Positions 37,599 through 50,666 of a DNA stretch of 64,000 bases are shown here, piece after piece (position 1 is the first letter of the stretch; each line of letters starts with the position of its first letter). The notes beneath the pieces are model-generated. The model was not told the origin of the DNA. It worked only from the letters and a program-made list of their open reading frames with translations, and made no database searches. Source of the DNA: Halichondria panicea (taxonomy: Eukaryota > Porifera > Demospongiae > Suberitida > Halichondriidae). The position numbers and the translations under genes were made by a program. The stretch is from the NCBI RefSeq assembly GCF_963675165.1, contig NC_087393.1:2299502-2363501 (forward strand), given 5' to 3'.

Positions 37599-38655
37599 CT
37601 AACGGTGTGAAAGAGGAGTGTTCAACTTCCTGGACTCTTTGCTGATATGCCCGTTTTTTTCCAGTTCGCGTTTTTTGTATGTTGCTGCATGTGACTGGTT
37701 TCTGTTGGAGGGGGCGAGGGGGTTGAACACTCTCACATCAAAGTATGTTTTTTGGAATCTTCCCCCCCCCCCCAGACACCATTGGCCGATATATCCAAAC
37801 GTGCGTTTTCTTGGCTGTTCGCTGAGGCCCCGTTGAGTTGGTCCGCGCTCACAGGTTGTAGGTTGGGCTCCACACACACTTCACTGCATACTTCCATGAG
37901 AAGGGATGCTGTGGTATCTCATATTTCGTTGTGCCTTAACGTAGGAAACCCTCCTTTGGCACAAGAGAGGGCGTGCTCCACATTGAAGTTTTTGCCACAG
38001 TCGTATTTGGAGGGCAAGCGAGTTGGGGTCCAGCCATAGCGTAGTGCCAGGGCATCTTGGAAGGCCGACTTGTGTAGTGTGAATCCATGTTCCGATATAG
38101 TGGGAGAACCGTGAGCCAAGTAGAGGCTCCTTTTGTCTTGGATAGCTCCACTGCCTTCTGGAGCCAGCCCGGTAGCATAGAGGCTGCTTCTTCTTCTTAT
38201 CTGTTCCTGTTGTCCTTACTGACCTCTCTTTTCTTCAGTTGATGATCACGGACTATGTTATATCCATATTCATTGTCTTGAGCTAGGATGTGGTCAGTGA
38301 GGGATGAGGTGACTGTGAGAGAGTACTGCAGTTCCTTGTCCGCTAGCTTGGAGGGGATAGTTATTGCTAGTCCGCCGAGCCGAGCCGGTAGAGCGTAAAA
38401 GTCGCATTCAACACTGTTTGGAGGTGGTCTTCCCGTAATGGCTGGTATCAGTTTAGTTTGAAGTGTGTTATCCAGTGGGATTAATAGGTGGCTCATGTTG
38501 AGTACGACCCGGCTGAGGTATGTCCATTTACTTAGGAGGCCATGAGTAATGGCTGAGTAGGCGGCATGTGACATGCATTGTGGTTGCAACTTCGCTATGT
38601 TACTGAGGGTGTTGATACTAGATGACCACAGTTGTACCTTAGTGTTCACGTATTC
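37599..38655 (-). pseudogene. Degenerate retroelement reading-frame fragment
   Basis: Reading from 38649 down, one frame includes FYALPARLGGLAITIP, the next GASTWLTVLPLYRN and EHGFTLHKSAFQDALALRYG, and a third TYFDVRVFNPLAPSN. I recognise this order from multi-copy retroelement proteins of sponges and cnidarians, but cannot name the clade. The frame changes between blocks, so it is inactive. An 11-base C run at 37760-37771 is one likely slip site. Confidence 0.55.
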
Positions 38656-38850
38656 AAAGTTAACTAATTTGCAGCAGCAGTAACATGAAGTGGCTACTTT
38701 ATCACAAGAATCAGGGCGGGATGTGCAGGCAAACTTGCAAATTTACTGCACAAAACATAAGCTCACATGATGATTCATTAGTGACCTTTTGACCCTGTCC
38801 ACCCTCCTCTTAATTAATTAATTACTCAGCCATTACTCATTAATTAGTCT

Positions 38851-39157
38851 GGGCTCAATCTTTGCGATCTTTAACAGTTGGGTCCAGCACTACTTTGAGT
38901 TTTGTTGGGCAGGGCTCATCTGTATAGATCTAGACTTTAAAATTTATATATATATACACACCATGTGTTTCGATGCTGATCCGGAGGAAAGAAAAAAAGA
39001 AAAGTTCGAAAGCCTCATACGAATGCGTCATTCTTATGTAGAAACATGCACATGCAGGTTGATGGTCAGGGGATTGCCGATTACATGAGCGTCACCCATA
39101 GGTATAACGAGGAGTAGTGCTGGACCCAACTGTTAAAGATCGCAAAGATTGAGCCCC
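38851..39157. mobile_element. Inverted-repeat MITE with GGGCTCAATCTTTGCGATCT ends
   Basis: Arms of about 48 bp (38851-38898 and 39110-39157) are near-perfect inverted repeats. The middle is AT-rich, with no coding content. Confidence 0.85.
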
Positions 39158-40791
39158 ACCCCCAACTAGTTGGAGCATGCAAAGACTATACCAACCCACA
39201 ATGTTTTCGAACTTTTTGTTACTTCAGTGTGCATGCTCTTCCAACCCTACTCTTCCCCATTTGAAATGCAATTGCAATATTTTAAATTGAGAAAGTTGAA
39301 GTGCATGCGTGGCATCCGATTTGTTGCTAGTTTCATCAGCGATGTTAGGAGCGGATGGAGCGTCTTATGCTATGCATTGTAATTGACTATCGTTTTAACC
39401 ACATTAATTTCCTTGTTTGTAATGTGCTAAGTGCTCTGTATATGTGGCTGATAACGCGTTTGATTGAATAATGTTAGCAGCACTCAGCGGTTTGACATAA
39501 TTATATATATGGCATAATTTGTACATAATTATAGCTAGACGATACAGAATCCGCGTAGTAAGATGCTCCATCACCTTATCTGCTCCTGGCGATGTATATA
39601 CTCATTAATGAAATGTTGGTTAGAGACACACGGAAATGGGAGAGTGTTGTTTGGTAGTACCAAGGGCGTATAAAAGAAGAAAGGGCATGCAACAGCAAAA
39701 GATCAGAAGTCAAACGTGGGCCGATGAATGTGCATGAATGTGCGATATAAAAAGAGAAATTTCGCACTTTATGTGTAAATTCACACATTAATCCGCCCAC
39801 ATTTGAATTCTGCTAGCTACGTGTACTAGAGTTGCTAGTTGGGCATGATCCGACCTTCCGTTAGGACGGGAGATCGGGTTGCGAAAGTGATTTACTGCAA
39901 TGCTGTTCTTTTACTATTATCTCACAGGTTTAATTAGTCAATATACTCACGGAAATGTAGATCTGATCTAGGAAAATGGGTTTGGCTTATAAAATGCATT
40001 GTATGTAGTCTATAGGATCTACATAATATTATTATACACAGTAGAACTTCTACCATTAACGACCACCTCCAAGAGCACAGGTCCGAATGACTTCAACCAC
40101 TAATTATTTTAAGGAAATTGGCCCGACAATGCTACACTCGTTCAGTTCACTGTGTTGCCGGTGTAGAGAGTTTGTTCAATACCGATTCTCATTATTTGTA
40201 TCCTCTGGTCTGGAATCGAACTCCTTGCTCATCAGGTCTGTTTTTTCACACGCCTTTTCAAAGCTTGTATGAGCTAAAAAAGCAGCAGCGTTTTATGAAG
40301 GTTCCACTGTATCATGCATTTGCACACAATTACATGCACACAATATTTGGTTGACTCTGCATTCATTTATATATGGGATGGTACCACCATGTAGCACAAC
40401 TTCAGTGAAGAAGCATCATTATAAATTAGGTACGAGGCATGGGGTGCATATAATTATATAGCGCATATTAATGCATATTGCTCTATTATAGATGTGTGCA
40501 TGGATAATAAATACTCATACATACAATCCAGGTGTCCCTATGATTATCAAATATAGAAACAGTTATGACAGAGCTAAACTACCCGCTGACAGTGTATATG
40601 TTCATTGTTGCATAATAAGTATAAATATCAAATTGCTCTGATCAAGGTATATAAAAATTATTAATACAGCACATCATTGAAGATCTACATAAGATAACTT
40701 AAGATCTGCTCTAACTGCCCATAGTATAATTAAGTTTTCTGGCAGAGAAAGAATGTTCACTTTTACACAGCTTGCTTCTTGAAGCATTATA
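39158..40791. other. Intergenic stretch before the modular gene's 3' end
   Basis: No gene recognised. A diverged, one-ended relative of the CAAGGGCGTATAAAAGAAGA MITE starts at 39661. The region 40380-40790 lies just downstream of the modular gene's stop codon and may be its 3' untranslated part; TATAATTATA-type motifs are frequent. Confidence 0.35.
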
Positions 40792-41609
40792 CTACCTAAT
40801 GTACAATTCTATTTGTTGTATAACCACATCTTCCTCTGATCTCACTTGGTCGCGGCATACTCGCATCTCGATATCATCAGTCAATGAATCACCAAACTCT
40901 TTAAAAAACCATGGAGGATTGTTGAAAGAACAGCAGGTACTATTGGCTCCACAGCCAGCACCATCCCATAATGGATCATCCGCATACACAAAGAAATCAG
41001 TTGGGTCTTCGGTTCCAGTGTCACAGAAATAGTCGTTACCCACAAAGTTTGGAGGCATGGTAGATTCAGAGGCAAAGTTAATGTTAGTACAGGGGCAATT
41101 TGAAAACAAAAAAGTCGCTGCTTCAGTATGTCCAGCAGCAAAAGACCAGATATGATTGCGAGGACTGAACCCATAAGTTAGACTGACACCATCAAGATAA
41201 GCATCATCTATACCTCTTGATCGGGTATTAGGCCCAAACGTATCGGTGGCAGCAACTTGATATCCGATAACCTTGCCACACACCTGGCTATAGCTAGTAT
41301 TGGTTATGAAGAATGCTTCAGAGCAACCTGCTTCCTCTGCAGTCCTTCTACAAACATTCAGCCCACCAGAAAACCCCACCTCACCAAGAGTGCCAGGACA
41401 TTGCACACCATTTACTCTGGTGTCCACATTGACAATGCGCAGCCAGCCTCCGGTAACATTACCGCATGTTATGTTCATGTCGCAAGTCCTCAGCAATTGA
41501 GTGCCAGAGAGTGTTTCTAACCAGTAGTCACCACTCGGAGAGGACGGATCGCAATCGAGGATTTGCTGACAGGAGGAAGCTGGGTTGAAATCATCGGCAC
41601 CCGGGCAAA
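40792..41609 (-). CDS. C-terminal Cys-rich domain of sponge/cnidarian type
   Basis: A single 818-nt exon. It contains SSCQQILDCDPSSPSGDYWL, TCDMNITCGNVTGGWLRI, DGVSLTYGFSPRNHIWSFAA, FVGNDYFCDTG, DPLWDGAGCG and ends QQIELYIR before the stop. I recognise this set of motifs from C-termini of many sponge and cnidarian extracellular proteins. Its start has a loose likeness to fibrinogen-type domains (YWL...CDM...GGW). No experimental function known to me. Confidence 0.75.
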
Positions 41610-41820
41610 CTGGCAAGTACAGAAGTGGATATGAATATAAATTATCAGCGTGCTGATGATTATGCAGAGGGCACTGACAATGCATTAGTCGCAAAAGTTG
41701 GAGCAGTCTAATGAAATACGCCATGCACTTCATAGGAATTCTCTTCAAACAGAGTCTTATTGTTGGTACATGCACATGCACACATGCACACATGCATGCA
41801 TTGCACTTACCTAATGATAA

Positions 41821-42085
41821 TACGACTAGATTAGAGTCGACAGATCCGATGGAATTAAACACATTCACGAAAAATACGCCAAAGAAAGTGCGTCCAACTA
41901 CAGATACTATCAAAGTAGGGGTATTGACCCCAAAAATTCATCTGAATCTGAGAGGGGTACAGTAATGTCTGCCGCCATAAACCATTGATAAGACAATTCA
42001 CTGCCAGAAGCTACGACTGAAAAGATTGCTGTTGAGTTAACCGGAAGCTCTACATCAGCTGGTTGGATGAGGATGACAGGGGGGT
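41821..42085 (-). CDS. Ig-like domain exon with a frameshift
   Basis: The first part reads PPVILIQPADVELPVN and SELSYQWFM, with the Trp of an Ig fold. After a run TTTTTGGGG (41927-41938) the domain continues only in another frame: TLIVSVVG, FFVNVFNSIGSVDSNLVVLSL. Adding one base there would restore one frame. The next exon joins the second frame correctly in phase. Confidence 0.75.
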
Positions 42086-42228
42086 CTATATGCAAGAAAA
42101 TAATAGCAATTATTAAACTATCATTCAAAGTTTTGCAATGATGCTCAAATTTCGTATAACACATAACTGACCTGTAAATATTATAGGCTAAAATTAATAG
42201 TCACACACATATATATATATATACGTAC

Positions 42229-42408
42229 CATCATTGTCAATAACCATCAGAGTAGTATTTGTCACATTCCCACCGGAAGTGAACACTCCGGGAGGCATCA
42301 CTGTCAATGTAGTGGTTATCAGTCTGTCGTTCCCAACAATGCTGTCATCAAAAACTACTGTACTGAAGAACACCTCATTTCCAGGAACGGATCCAGCAGG
42401 GAACATCA
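42229..42408 (-). CDS. Second half of a Calx-beta domain, alone
   Basis: One phase-1 exon beginning MFPAGSVPGNEVFF and ending TTLMVIDNDG, the typical tail of a Calx-beta domain. No first-half exon precedes it, as an LDLa exon comes directly before. An unpaired first half exists at 50667-50795, on the other side of the LDLa array, so the array may have been inserted into one Calx-beta domain. Confidence 0.8.
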
Positions 42409-42514
42409 CTTGAAGACCATATAATAAATACATCACTTGAACACCATAATTATAGAGACATCAACAGCACATAAAAACAGCAAATATCAGAAGAAAAATA
42501 GCTTAATTACGTAC

Positions 42515-45500
42515 GTGTGTTGCAGTTTTGCTCATCATCTCCATTTGGGCAGTGCTCAATACCATCACAGACTAGATCAAATGCAATGTAGCAGCTAGAG
42601 TCACTATCACACCTGAACCCCCCTGTATAAATGATATGCAAGTAGTGAGTCCGGCATACGTACTCGGGTCGCTGCTATTAGCAGGAGCACATGAAGGGGA
42701 GTATAAGCAACTACTATACAGCCCATGGCCATACAAACGTGTTGTTGTCTGACTCTGTTGTAAAACGCCCACGTCTTAAGTAGCTGTACAACGCACTCAA
42801 AAATAGTGTGGTTAGTATTGCGCAAGCAGCTGTGGTAGAATTTCTGATTGTAGCCTGCCTGCCTTAGTGTTTTTCAGTAAGTGTGACGGCCCTCCCGCAT
42901 CAGGCATATGCATGTACTATAACCTGGTTTATTTTATCACCTTCCCCCCCTCCCCCATATAAATCGACAGGCTACCAATACCCTTAGAAGTTGTTTTTAT
43001 CACAGTGACAGCACAAAATAATATAGGCCACTCACCACATGAACTCAAAAATAAGGTTTTTATCTGTGTGCCGAGGGGATGGGCTCGAGGTTAACGTGGT
43101 GCACGAGACGCACGCTAGCCAAGTGCATTTCGTAACCAAGAGTCCATCTGAGTGCACCATTGAAACACGTGATTTTGGCTAGGTGCATGTGTTCTAAAGG
43201 ATTTAGTGCTGCCTCGTGTACAGCCTACCTGGATACATTTGAGTTTTATATTTCATGGCATGTCTCAAATCGTTTGTTTCATAGCTTAAAGTAGTTATTT
43301 TAAAGCACGATCATGTGATTACTTTTTGATAAGCTGGAGATCATGTGACAGCACTATAAATACCCATATTATAAACTTACTGCAGAAGAAATTTGACTCA
43401 TCAATGCCATTTGGACAGTCCACCGCTCCATCACACATCGCCGTGTTGTTGACACATATATTGCTCGGGTCCAGTGAACAAAGAACAGTACCAGTTTCAC
43501 AAGCTGGAATAAAGTTCACGTGCATGCAAGTATTATAGTAATGCATGTATGTACAATTAGTTTGGAATGAATGACTCACTGCCACATGTTTGTATCGTCT
43601 CATCAGTACCTCCCGCACAATCGGGTACTCCATCACAGAATCTCTCAAATGGTAAACACATCTCTTCATTACATTGGGACATGCCAGGGGGGCACAGCAA
43701 CGTAATCCCTGCAGCAGGAAAATGTAAGAGTCAATATTAGCGAAAACTAGCATTAATTCTCATACAATTCTGGACTACTCCAATACATTGTGTTCTCATG
43801 AGCAAGAAGTATCAAAGTGTGCATATAATTATATAGGGACTAAGGGTATACCTAGAGCCAATCCACAAGAACCAACGTTTTCATCAATCCCATTAAGACA
43901 GTCTATCACTCTATCACACAGGCGGGACCTTGAAAGACATTGCGGAAAATTGCTATCTGGCAACAAACACAGTGGTAGCTCATCTTCACCAGGATAACCT
44001 TCATGTATGTATGGGGAAAACACGTAGGATCGAACCAACAAAAAAGTGGCCAGCTAATAATTTAGGTCACCCTTCAACTGACCGCAGGCAATGGCTGATT
44101 CATCTATTCCATCAGGACAGTCTACTACCCCATCACAGCCGCGAGAGTTTTCGACACAGGTCATATTCGGGTCACCAGGACACTGAATAAACCCAGTGGA
44201 GCAATCTATATATAAATAAATAATAGTAGTTAGCTGGTATAAATATATGTATAAATTCACACCCAGCTAGGGTTTGTGCAGGCACAAGATTTCCAGTACA
44301 TGACTTGGATTAATATAATTATAGCAAATTTCACCTTCCTCTCCTTTACATTGCATATTTCAGTGTTACACTTATTTGCACATTTCAAGTTCACTTACTT
44401 CCACAAAATTCTCCAGGAGCTGTAGACTCATCACGACCATTGGAGCAATCTATAACTCCGTCACAAAAGCTTTCAATGGGGATACAGCTGCTTGTTGAAA
44501 CTGGCTCCCCAGAATTGCAGTAAATTGTACCACCAGGACAGACTATACAAACGGCAGACATCACATTTTCATTACAGAAGAGCCGATTATAACAAGGATA
44601 GGTATAATAATTATTACCGGGGTGTGTAATCGAAAAAACCTAGAGGTGGGCCCTATATATAAACACAACGTAATATGCAGTAATTTTCATTTGGAGTCAC
44701 CAGAATATACAACAAAATTGGTCGTGTGCATGGAGCTTTGCAAAGTTTTTCAACGTACTATTATAGACTGTATAACATGTCACTGTGTTTGCAACTACAT
44801 GCATACCTCAATCCTCATAAATTAAAAAAGTGTAAGCATCAGAGGAGGTACGACAGGCGTGGTGCAGCTCAAGCAATTAGCCTTTGCTTGAGCAATAATT
44901 ATCCGCTCAGGCCCCGCCCACGTCATATATTTTTGCTGCACCGCGCCTGTCGAACCTCCTCTGCATGTACATGTCTCGACGCACAGGACGTACATTGGGA
45001 CAAGTTGTGCAGTGAAGCATTGAACAGACGAACTTACAGAAAAATTGTGGCAATGGTATAGGAAAATCAGGTCCAACACTGGGGCACCGTGAATCTGTGT
45101 TTGGAGATACGTCAAAAAGTGCAAAACAATAGTGCGAATTGTACAAAATCGTGTCACTTACTGCAGTCGATTTCATCATTTCCATTGGGGCAGTCTGGTT
45201 CCCCGTCACAGACATACGGAAAAGGAAGAAAACAGTTGTTCTCATCGCCACAATTGAAGCCAAGTCCAATAGGTCCTGCATGAAAATGATCGAGATACTA
45301 GATCTATCATTAATACGTAGAATACATTCAAATTCATATAAGTCCCGCTTTTGAGAAATTCCAACAAGTGCTTTCTGATTTTTCACTGTGCGTGCATTTC
45401 TTATACCTTGACAGATAAACGATGACTCATCTTTGCCATTGGGACAATCCAGCTGTCCATTACAAATTAACATATTGCTTATGCAAGTGTTGTTATCATC

Positions 45501-48500
45501 ATTGCAAGAGAGAAAACCAGCGGTACAATCTGATAGTGTAAAGAAACATCAGTCGTTTTATCTACATGGGCAATGATCACTTACTTTCACACATTACATT
45601 GCTCTCGTCCGTACCGTTACTGCAGTCTGGTATTCCATCACAGAATCGCTCAAATACCAGACACTCCGAAGCTTCTTCAATGCAGGGTGCACTACCCAAA
45701 GGGCAAATGGGAAGATCTAATAATTAAAACCATGTCAATACAGGGAACAAACAAGTATCTCAACTATAGAGTATACGTGCAATAGTATAATTATAAGGTA
45801 ACACCACAATTCTTGCAACAGCCAATTGCTTACTGTTGACAATTTGCCCACAGATGTCCACACTCTCATCCTCCCCGTTTTCACAGTCTATCTCTCCATT
45901 ACATACCAGACTGCTCGAGATACACTGAGTGCTACCATCAAGGAACTTGCAAAATCGCAAATCTTCTATGTTGGGGCAGCCTGCATTGAGCAGTATATGA
46001 ATACGTATATAGTTCACACTGTCATCAATAGATACTGATTACTCTTATGGATACACTGATATATATACCACACAGCCAAAAACAAAGACACGGGACATTT
46101 TAAACATGCTGGTAACAAATTTGAAAGTAAATCGGTGGAAAAATCCAACTGTACAAACAGTATCCGGTTCCCCATGCATGCACAAGCCTTTCAAAAGCAA
46201 TAATTATAATGGTAATTTTGAATGTGAATGTCTGATAGGTAAAACATCTTTTAGCTTGACAGCATGCAATGATATTTATTTACCGCAAAGGTCCACAGAT
46301 TCATCATATCCGGTTTGGCAGTCAGATTCCCCGTTGCATGCGGCGGTATTGCTGAAACACTGATTCTCACCCTGAGGATCGATTACTGAGCACTGCAAAA
46401 ACCCTTCACCACATTCTGTAGGCAAATTAAATGTGTGCTCTTTCCTTCCTGAGAATCTCAATTTCAATCACATTATACAAAAGACTGATAACTTGGCACA
46501 CAGCAATACAGGTTTTATAACGGCATGAAAATGTGCCTAATATTGTATGTTACATGCATGCAGTAGCACATTTACTATCAGTCTCCATGGATATAGTTTA
46601 TACATTCGAGACACTTACCACTACAGAACTCCTCTGATTCATCTCTCCCATTGGAGCAGTCTACATTGCCATCACAGAAATTATCAATCAGTACACAAGT
46701 AGCGCCTGAGGCTGGTTCTCCATCCTCACAGTAGACAGTGCCCCCAGGACAGACTAAAATTTAAAAAAGATGACCGTGTGGTTGGTTTATTTGTTATTGA
46801 GTGGAGTGACTCACAGTTTGATTGTGGTATGGACACTTGACCAGTTGAGCCTCCTCCAAAACATTGTAGAACTGTCAACAGGGGTTATTATTAAGTGAGC
46901 AACATGTAATCATAATTATAGTTTTGCATATGCTATGTTATAATTATAATAATTATAGTTGGTGAGTTGGTGAAAAAAGCATTCACCAACAATTGAATAC
47001 TGTCTGTGATTACAGTGTTGTACTGGGTGACCGAGCAATCATTCCATCAATCTCCTGCTGATCCCAAGTTGTTTCAGACAATTCATTGCTTGGAACAGAA
47101 ACACATTGATTAGACTTTAAACTCACACCAGCTTGTGGAAATCATCAGCATGTACAAGTTTCCGGCATATAATTTATAATTATAGTAACTATAGAGTACG
47201 CACTATTTGTTCTGCAGTTCTCTTCGTCTCTTCCATTAGAGCAGTCTTCCACACCATTGCATATGAAACCAAAAGGGATGAAGCAGTCAGAACCATCAGC
47301 ACAGCTGTAGCCCAGTGGCAAACCACTCCCTAAGAACAAGTATAACAATGATGTTTTGTCAGGATTGCGTTTACTATGCAGTTCCATACCATTCTATACA
47401 CTAAGACACAACCACCTATTACCATGCAGGAGCTATAGAACGGTTCTTGTGGGATATACATTGACTGGTTATTGGAACTAGTATAATTAAGTCACATGCT
47501 GTCAAAGATTTCAAATGAATGCCATTGGTGCGTGCGACTCCTCAGGACAAAAATGAGTGCATGTGCAGTGACTTAAATTATTAAGTCACTGCTCATTGTA
47601 CCTAGCAATATTACAGCGCTGTGTATATAATTATAGTGACTTAAATACACGTTGCGGTGGCAGATCTGGGATTCTTGAAAGGGGGGTTCCCCAGGGCTCT
47701 GAGCGGGTCAAGAACTGTTAAATTTACCTAAAAAAAAGGTCGTCACTTCTTCGAAACAGTGCATGAGCATGCGCATTAACACACCGAATTTTTGTCCTAA
47801 AAAAAAATATCATCACTTTTCATAAGCAGTCTGCATGCACTACGCTGGAGAGTTTTTAGCCTTCATTGTCACTGAAACTGCACAGACAAAGCTTCGCAGG
47901 ACTAACAAGGACTAAAGGTAAGTGAGAAGTGCATGTGAAAGCTAGTAAGAAAGGAACAACTTGCTAACTAGTTTTGAGCCTCCCACTCACTTCTTTCTCA
48001 AAGGGGGGTTCAATTGAACCCAAAGAACCCCTCTGGATCCGCCACTGCGTTGACTAATATACTGCATATAGATAGCCCATTTGGAATTCAACCCTGTAAA
48101 CATGTACGTTTGTTTAGTAACAAAAAAGAGCTCTGTCACTATTCACGCAGTATGTATATATACGCTTAACACTAACGTCACGTGATTGAGTAACTACAAT
48201 AGAGGAGAAAGGAAGCTGCATTCCAGAGTGGGATTAGAACCGAATTGTGCTTCCGTTCAAGTTTCATTGTGTGCAACATAATTATATACATGCACCCATG
48301 CTCCTGGCAGTAGATTAAACAGCCATTACAATGACAATTATGGACTTATAATAATTATTATGTACCACAGAATTCAAATGCCTCATCAGTGCCTCCAGGA
48401 CAGTCCTCAATACCGTCACACAGTTGAAGGTTACTCAAACACACTGTGGTAGTGTTCGGACATAGAATCTCGTCAGTTGGGCAATCTACGGTTGGAACAC

Positions 48501-50480
48501 AACTTTAAATGTGCATGAAAAATCACACTATAATTGTATATAGGTTACCCTTTTTGCCAATTCTATATATACGCACACTTTACGAGTCATTCAAACGAAA
48601 AAAAGTACTATACACTGATCATAGAAAACCCAAATTTAAAATGATATTTGCTTAGTTGATAAAGTGTGTTTTGTGAAAGCATGCACTGGCTATAAACAGT
48701 GGTTAATGGCAGCAGAAGGACTGAGAGGTTCTTAGAGGTTAATGTGGTCTTGTGAATGACTGCGCATGTGCATGTGTCAACCACGTGCAGTACAGTATTA
48801 GTATATTGGCAAAAAAGTGTGTCAGAACAAAGTTTCTTTCATTCCACCTTCCTCTAATCGCTGGGGGGGGGATAATTTCATACCACAAGTTCGGGCTGGG
48901 GGCACAGCCAGCTCGATTAAGGGGGTTCACCTTTAGTTAATTATAGGGAGTTGCACCCTCTATAAGGGACCCACTCAGGGAGTGCTCTCCTCAGCCAGGG
49001 TACCCCTTCCATTTGGGTGGTGTCTTTAACTTATTGTTCCGGGCCAAATATGTCAGTTTATGGTGCTTTGCTTCCCTCGTCTGACATTAAGCATAAAATG
49101 ATACCAAACAATCGTATAACTGCATGCTAATTGTGTCATGGATCTCCAATGTGACTCACTTCCACACAATTGCGGTATCTCATCTCCACCATTTTCACAG
49201 TCTTGAGCTCCATTACAGAACCAATCAAAAGACACACACTGAGTACTGTTAGCACAGTTGGCAGTGCCTTGAGGACACCCTAAACAACAGAAAAGTTATG
49301 ATTTTTGATTCTGATTCCAGAATCAGTCAACAAGCCATACATGCACACTCTATTTTCTAATTTTCACGCAAAACGAGTGATTTAAAGATGCATGCACACG
49401 CAACTAAAACACACAATCTTCTCTAGCTATAATGGGCACAACTTTTAATCCTCTAATTATTATGGCATCATATCCTCAAAAACTGACTATATTATTTATA
49501 CACTTTCCAAGCTTCTACCAACTTGGCGCAATAAATATGATCATCATTCTCACCACACAAGGTTGTACTCTCATCAAACCCATCATCACAGTCTACTATC
49601 CCATCACACAAGAACACACCCAGCACGCACTGTGTGGTCCCATTATTGAAGCGGCAAAGCGGTAACTGTGTCTGTACAGGACAACCTGAGAGAGAAGTGA
49701 AAATAATACATTTGTCACAACGAGCTCATAATTATATCCATAAGTATTCAATTACACTGTAAGTGTTCTGGGTAATCTTGCGAGCTTCAAGTCTGTAGTA
49801 GCAACACCTTTCCAGCATCATACTTAGAATCTACCAGCTTACCACATGCCTCAGGAGACTCATCTACTCCATTAGGACAGTCCACCCTTCCATCACACGC
49901 CAGAGTATTGCTTACACAAGTGAAATCAGGATCTCCAAGACATATGATTGTCCCAGGACTACAGTCTGACAAAAAGTTATTATGATTGATTGAGATCAGG
50001 ATAGTTTATAGGATGCATGGAGGGATACAGTCATTCTTGGGATATACACAACCATTGTAGGGATTGTAATTGCAGCACCAGCTATGTGGCAAACAACTGA
50101 TCTTTGTAGTTTCTTACTTCCACAGAATTCAGCAGATTCATCTCTCCCATTGGAACAGTCCACTTGTCCATCACAGTAACGCTCAATGGCCAGGCAAGAG
50201 CTTTCAGAGGCTGGCTCTCCATTCTCGCAATAGATAGAGCCACCAGGGCAGACTGAATGAAAAAAGAATGAACGGCTAACGTATCTCAAGCTAAATAATT
50301 ATTATGGGCAGCCCCAATAAGAGAGTTCACACAAATATTAAGCACATTTATACTACGTACATGTGAGGCATTTATTTAGCTCCAGTGGCAAAACTGTATA
50401 CAGCAATGATTAAAACTTACAGACACTCTCAGGAATTGTTCCACGAGTTTGAAGACACATGGGATCTGTGTTTAATGATT
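42515..50480 (-). CDS. Eighteen LDLa repeats (copy B)
   Basis: Twelve correspond to those of copy A, from about 50253 down to about 45161. Six more lie left of the duplicated block at about 44398-44545, 44079-44206, 43856-44002, 43582-43710, 43380-43505 and 42515-42624. Each keeps the CDGxxDCxxGxDE-type core, with variations such as CDRVIDCLNGIDE. In the LDL receptor family these bind ligand through calcium-ordered acidic residues. Confidence 0.88.
42625..43379. other. Large intron between LDLa 17 and 18 (copy B)
   Basis: No exon found. A moderately GC-rich patch at 43060-43240 (CGAGACGCACGC and similar) stands out from the AT-rich flanks but shows no inverted ends or coding signal. Confidence 0.35.
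44836..44966. mobile_element. Inverted-repeat MITE (copy B)
   Basis: Counterpart of 115-244 in an intron after LDLa 12. Both arms are present, one with a single change (GGCGTGG for GGCGCGG). Confidence 0.78.
47655..48047. mobile_element. Non-autonomous DNA transposon with CGTTG flanks (copy B)
   Basis: Counterpart of the element at 2938-3327, with the same ends and flanking CGTTG. Its presence in both copies dates the insertion before the duplication or haplotype split. Confidence 0.65.
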
Positions 50481-50666
50481 CTGTCAATACAATTTGTGAA
50501 TCGGATATTTTCAACTAGATCTAGAGTGTGCTACCGTGATCTTTAATGAGGAAGCTACACACAGTAAGTTCTCAGTAGGGAGGGTAATTTGATATTTCCC
50601 CTATAGTATAATGGTAGGAATACGCCTGCATGGTGATGGTTGAATCACATCAACTAAATGCATTAC

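Noticed and set aside
43060-43240. GC-richer patch in a copy B intron
   Set aside because: No inverted ends, no target duplication and no coding frame to support a named element.
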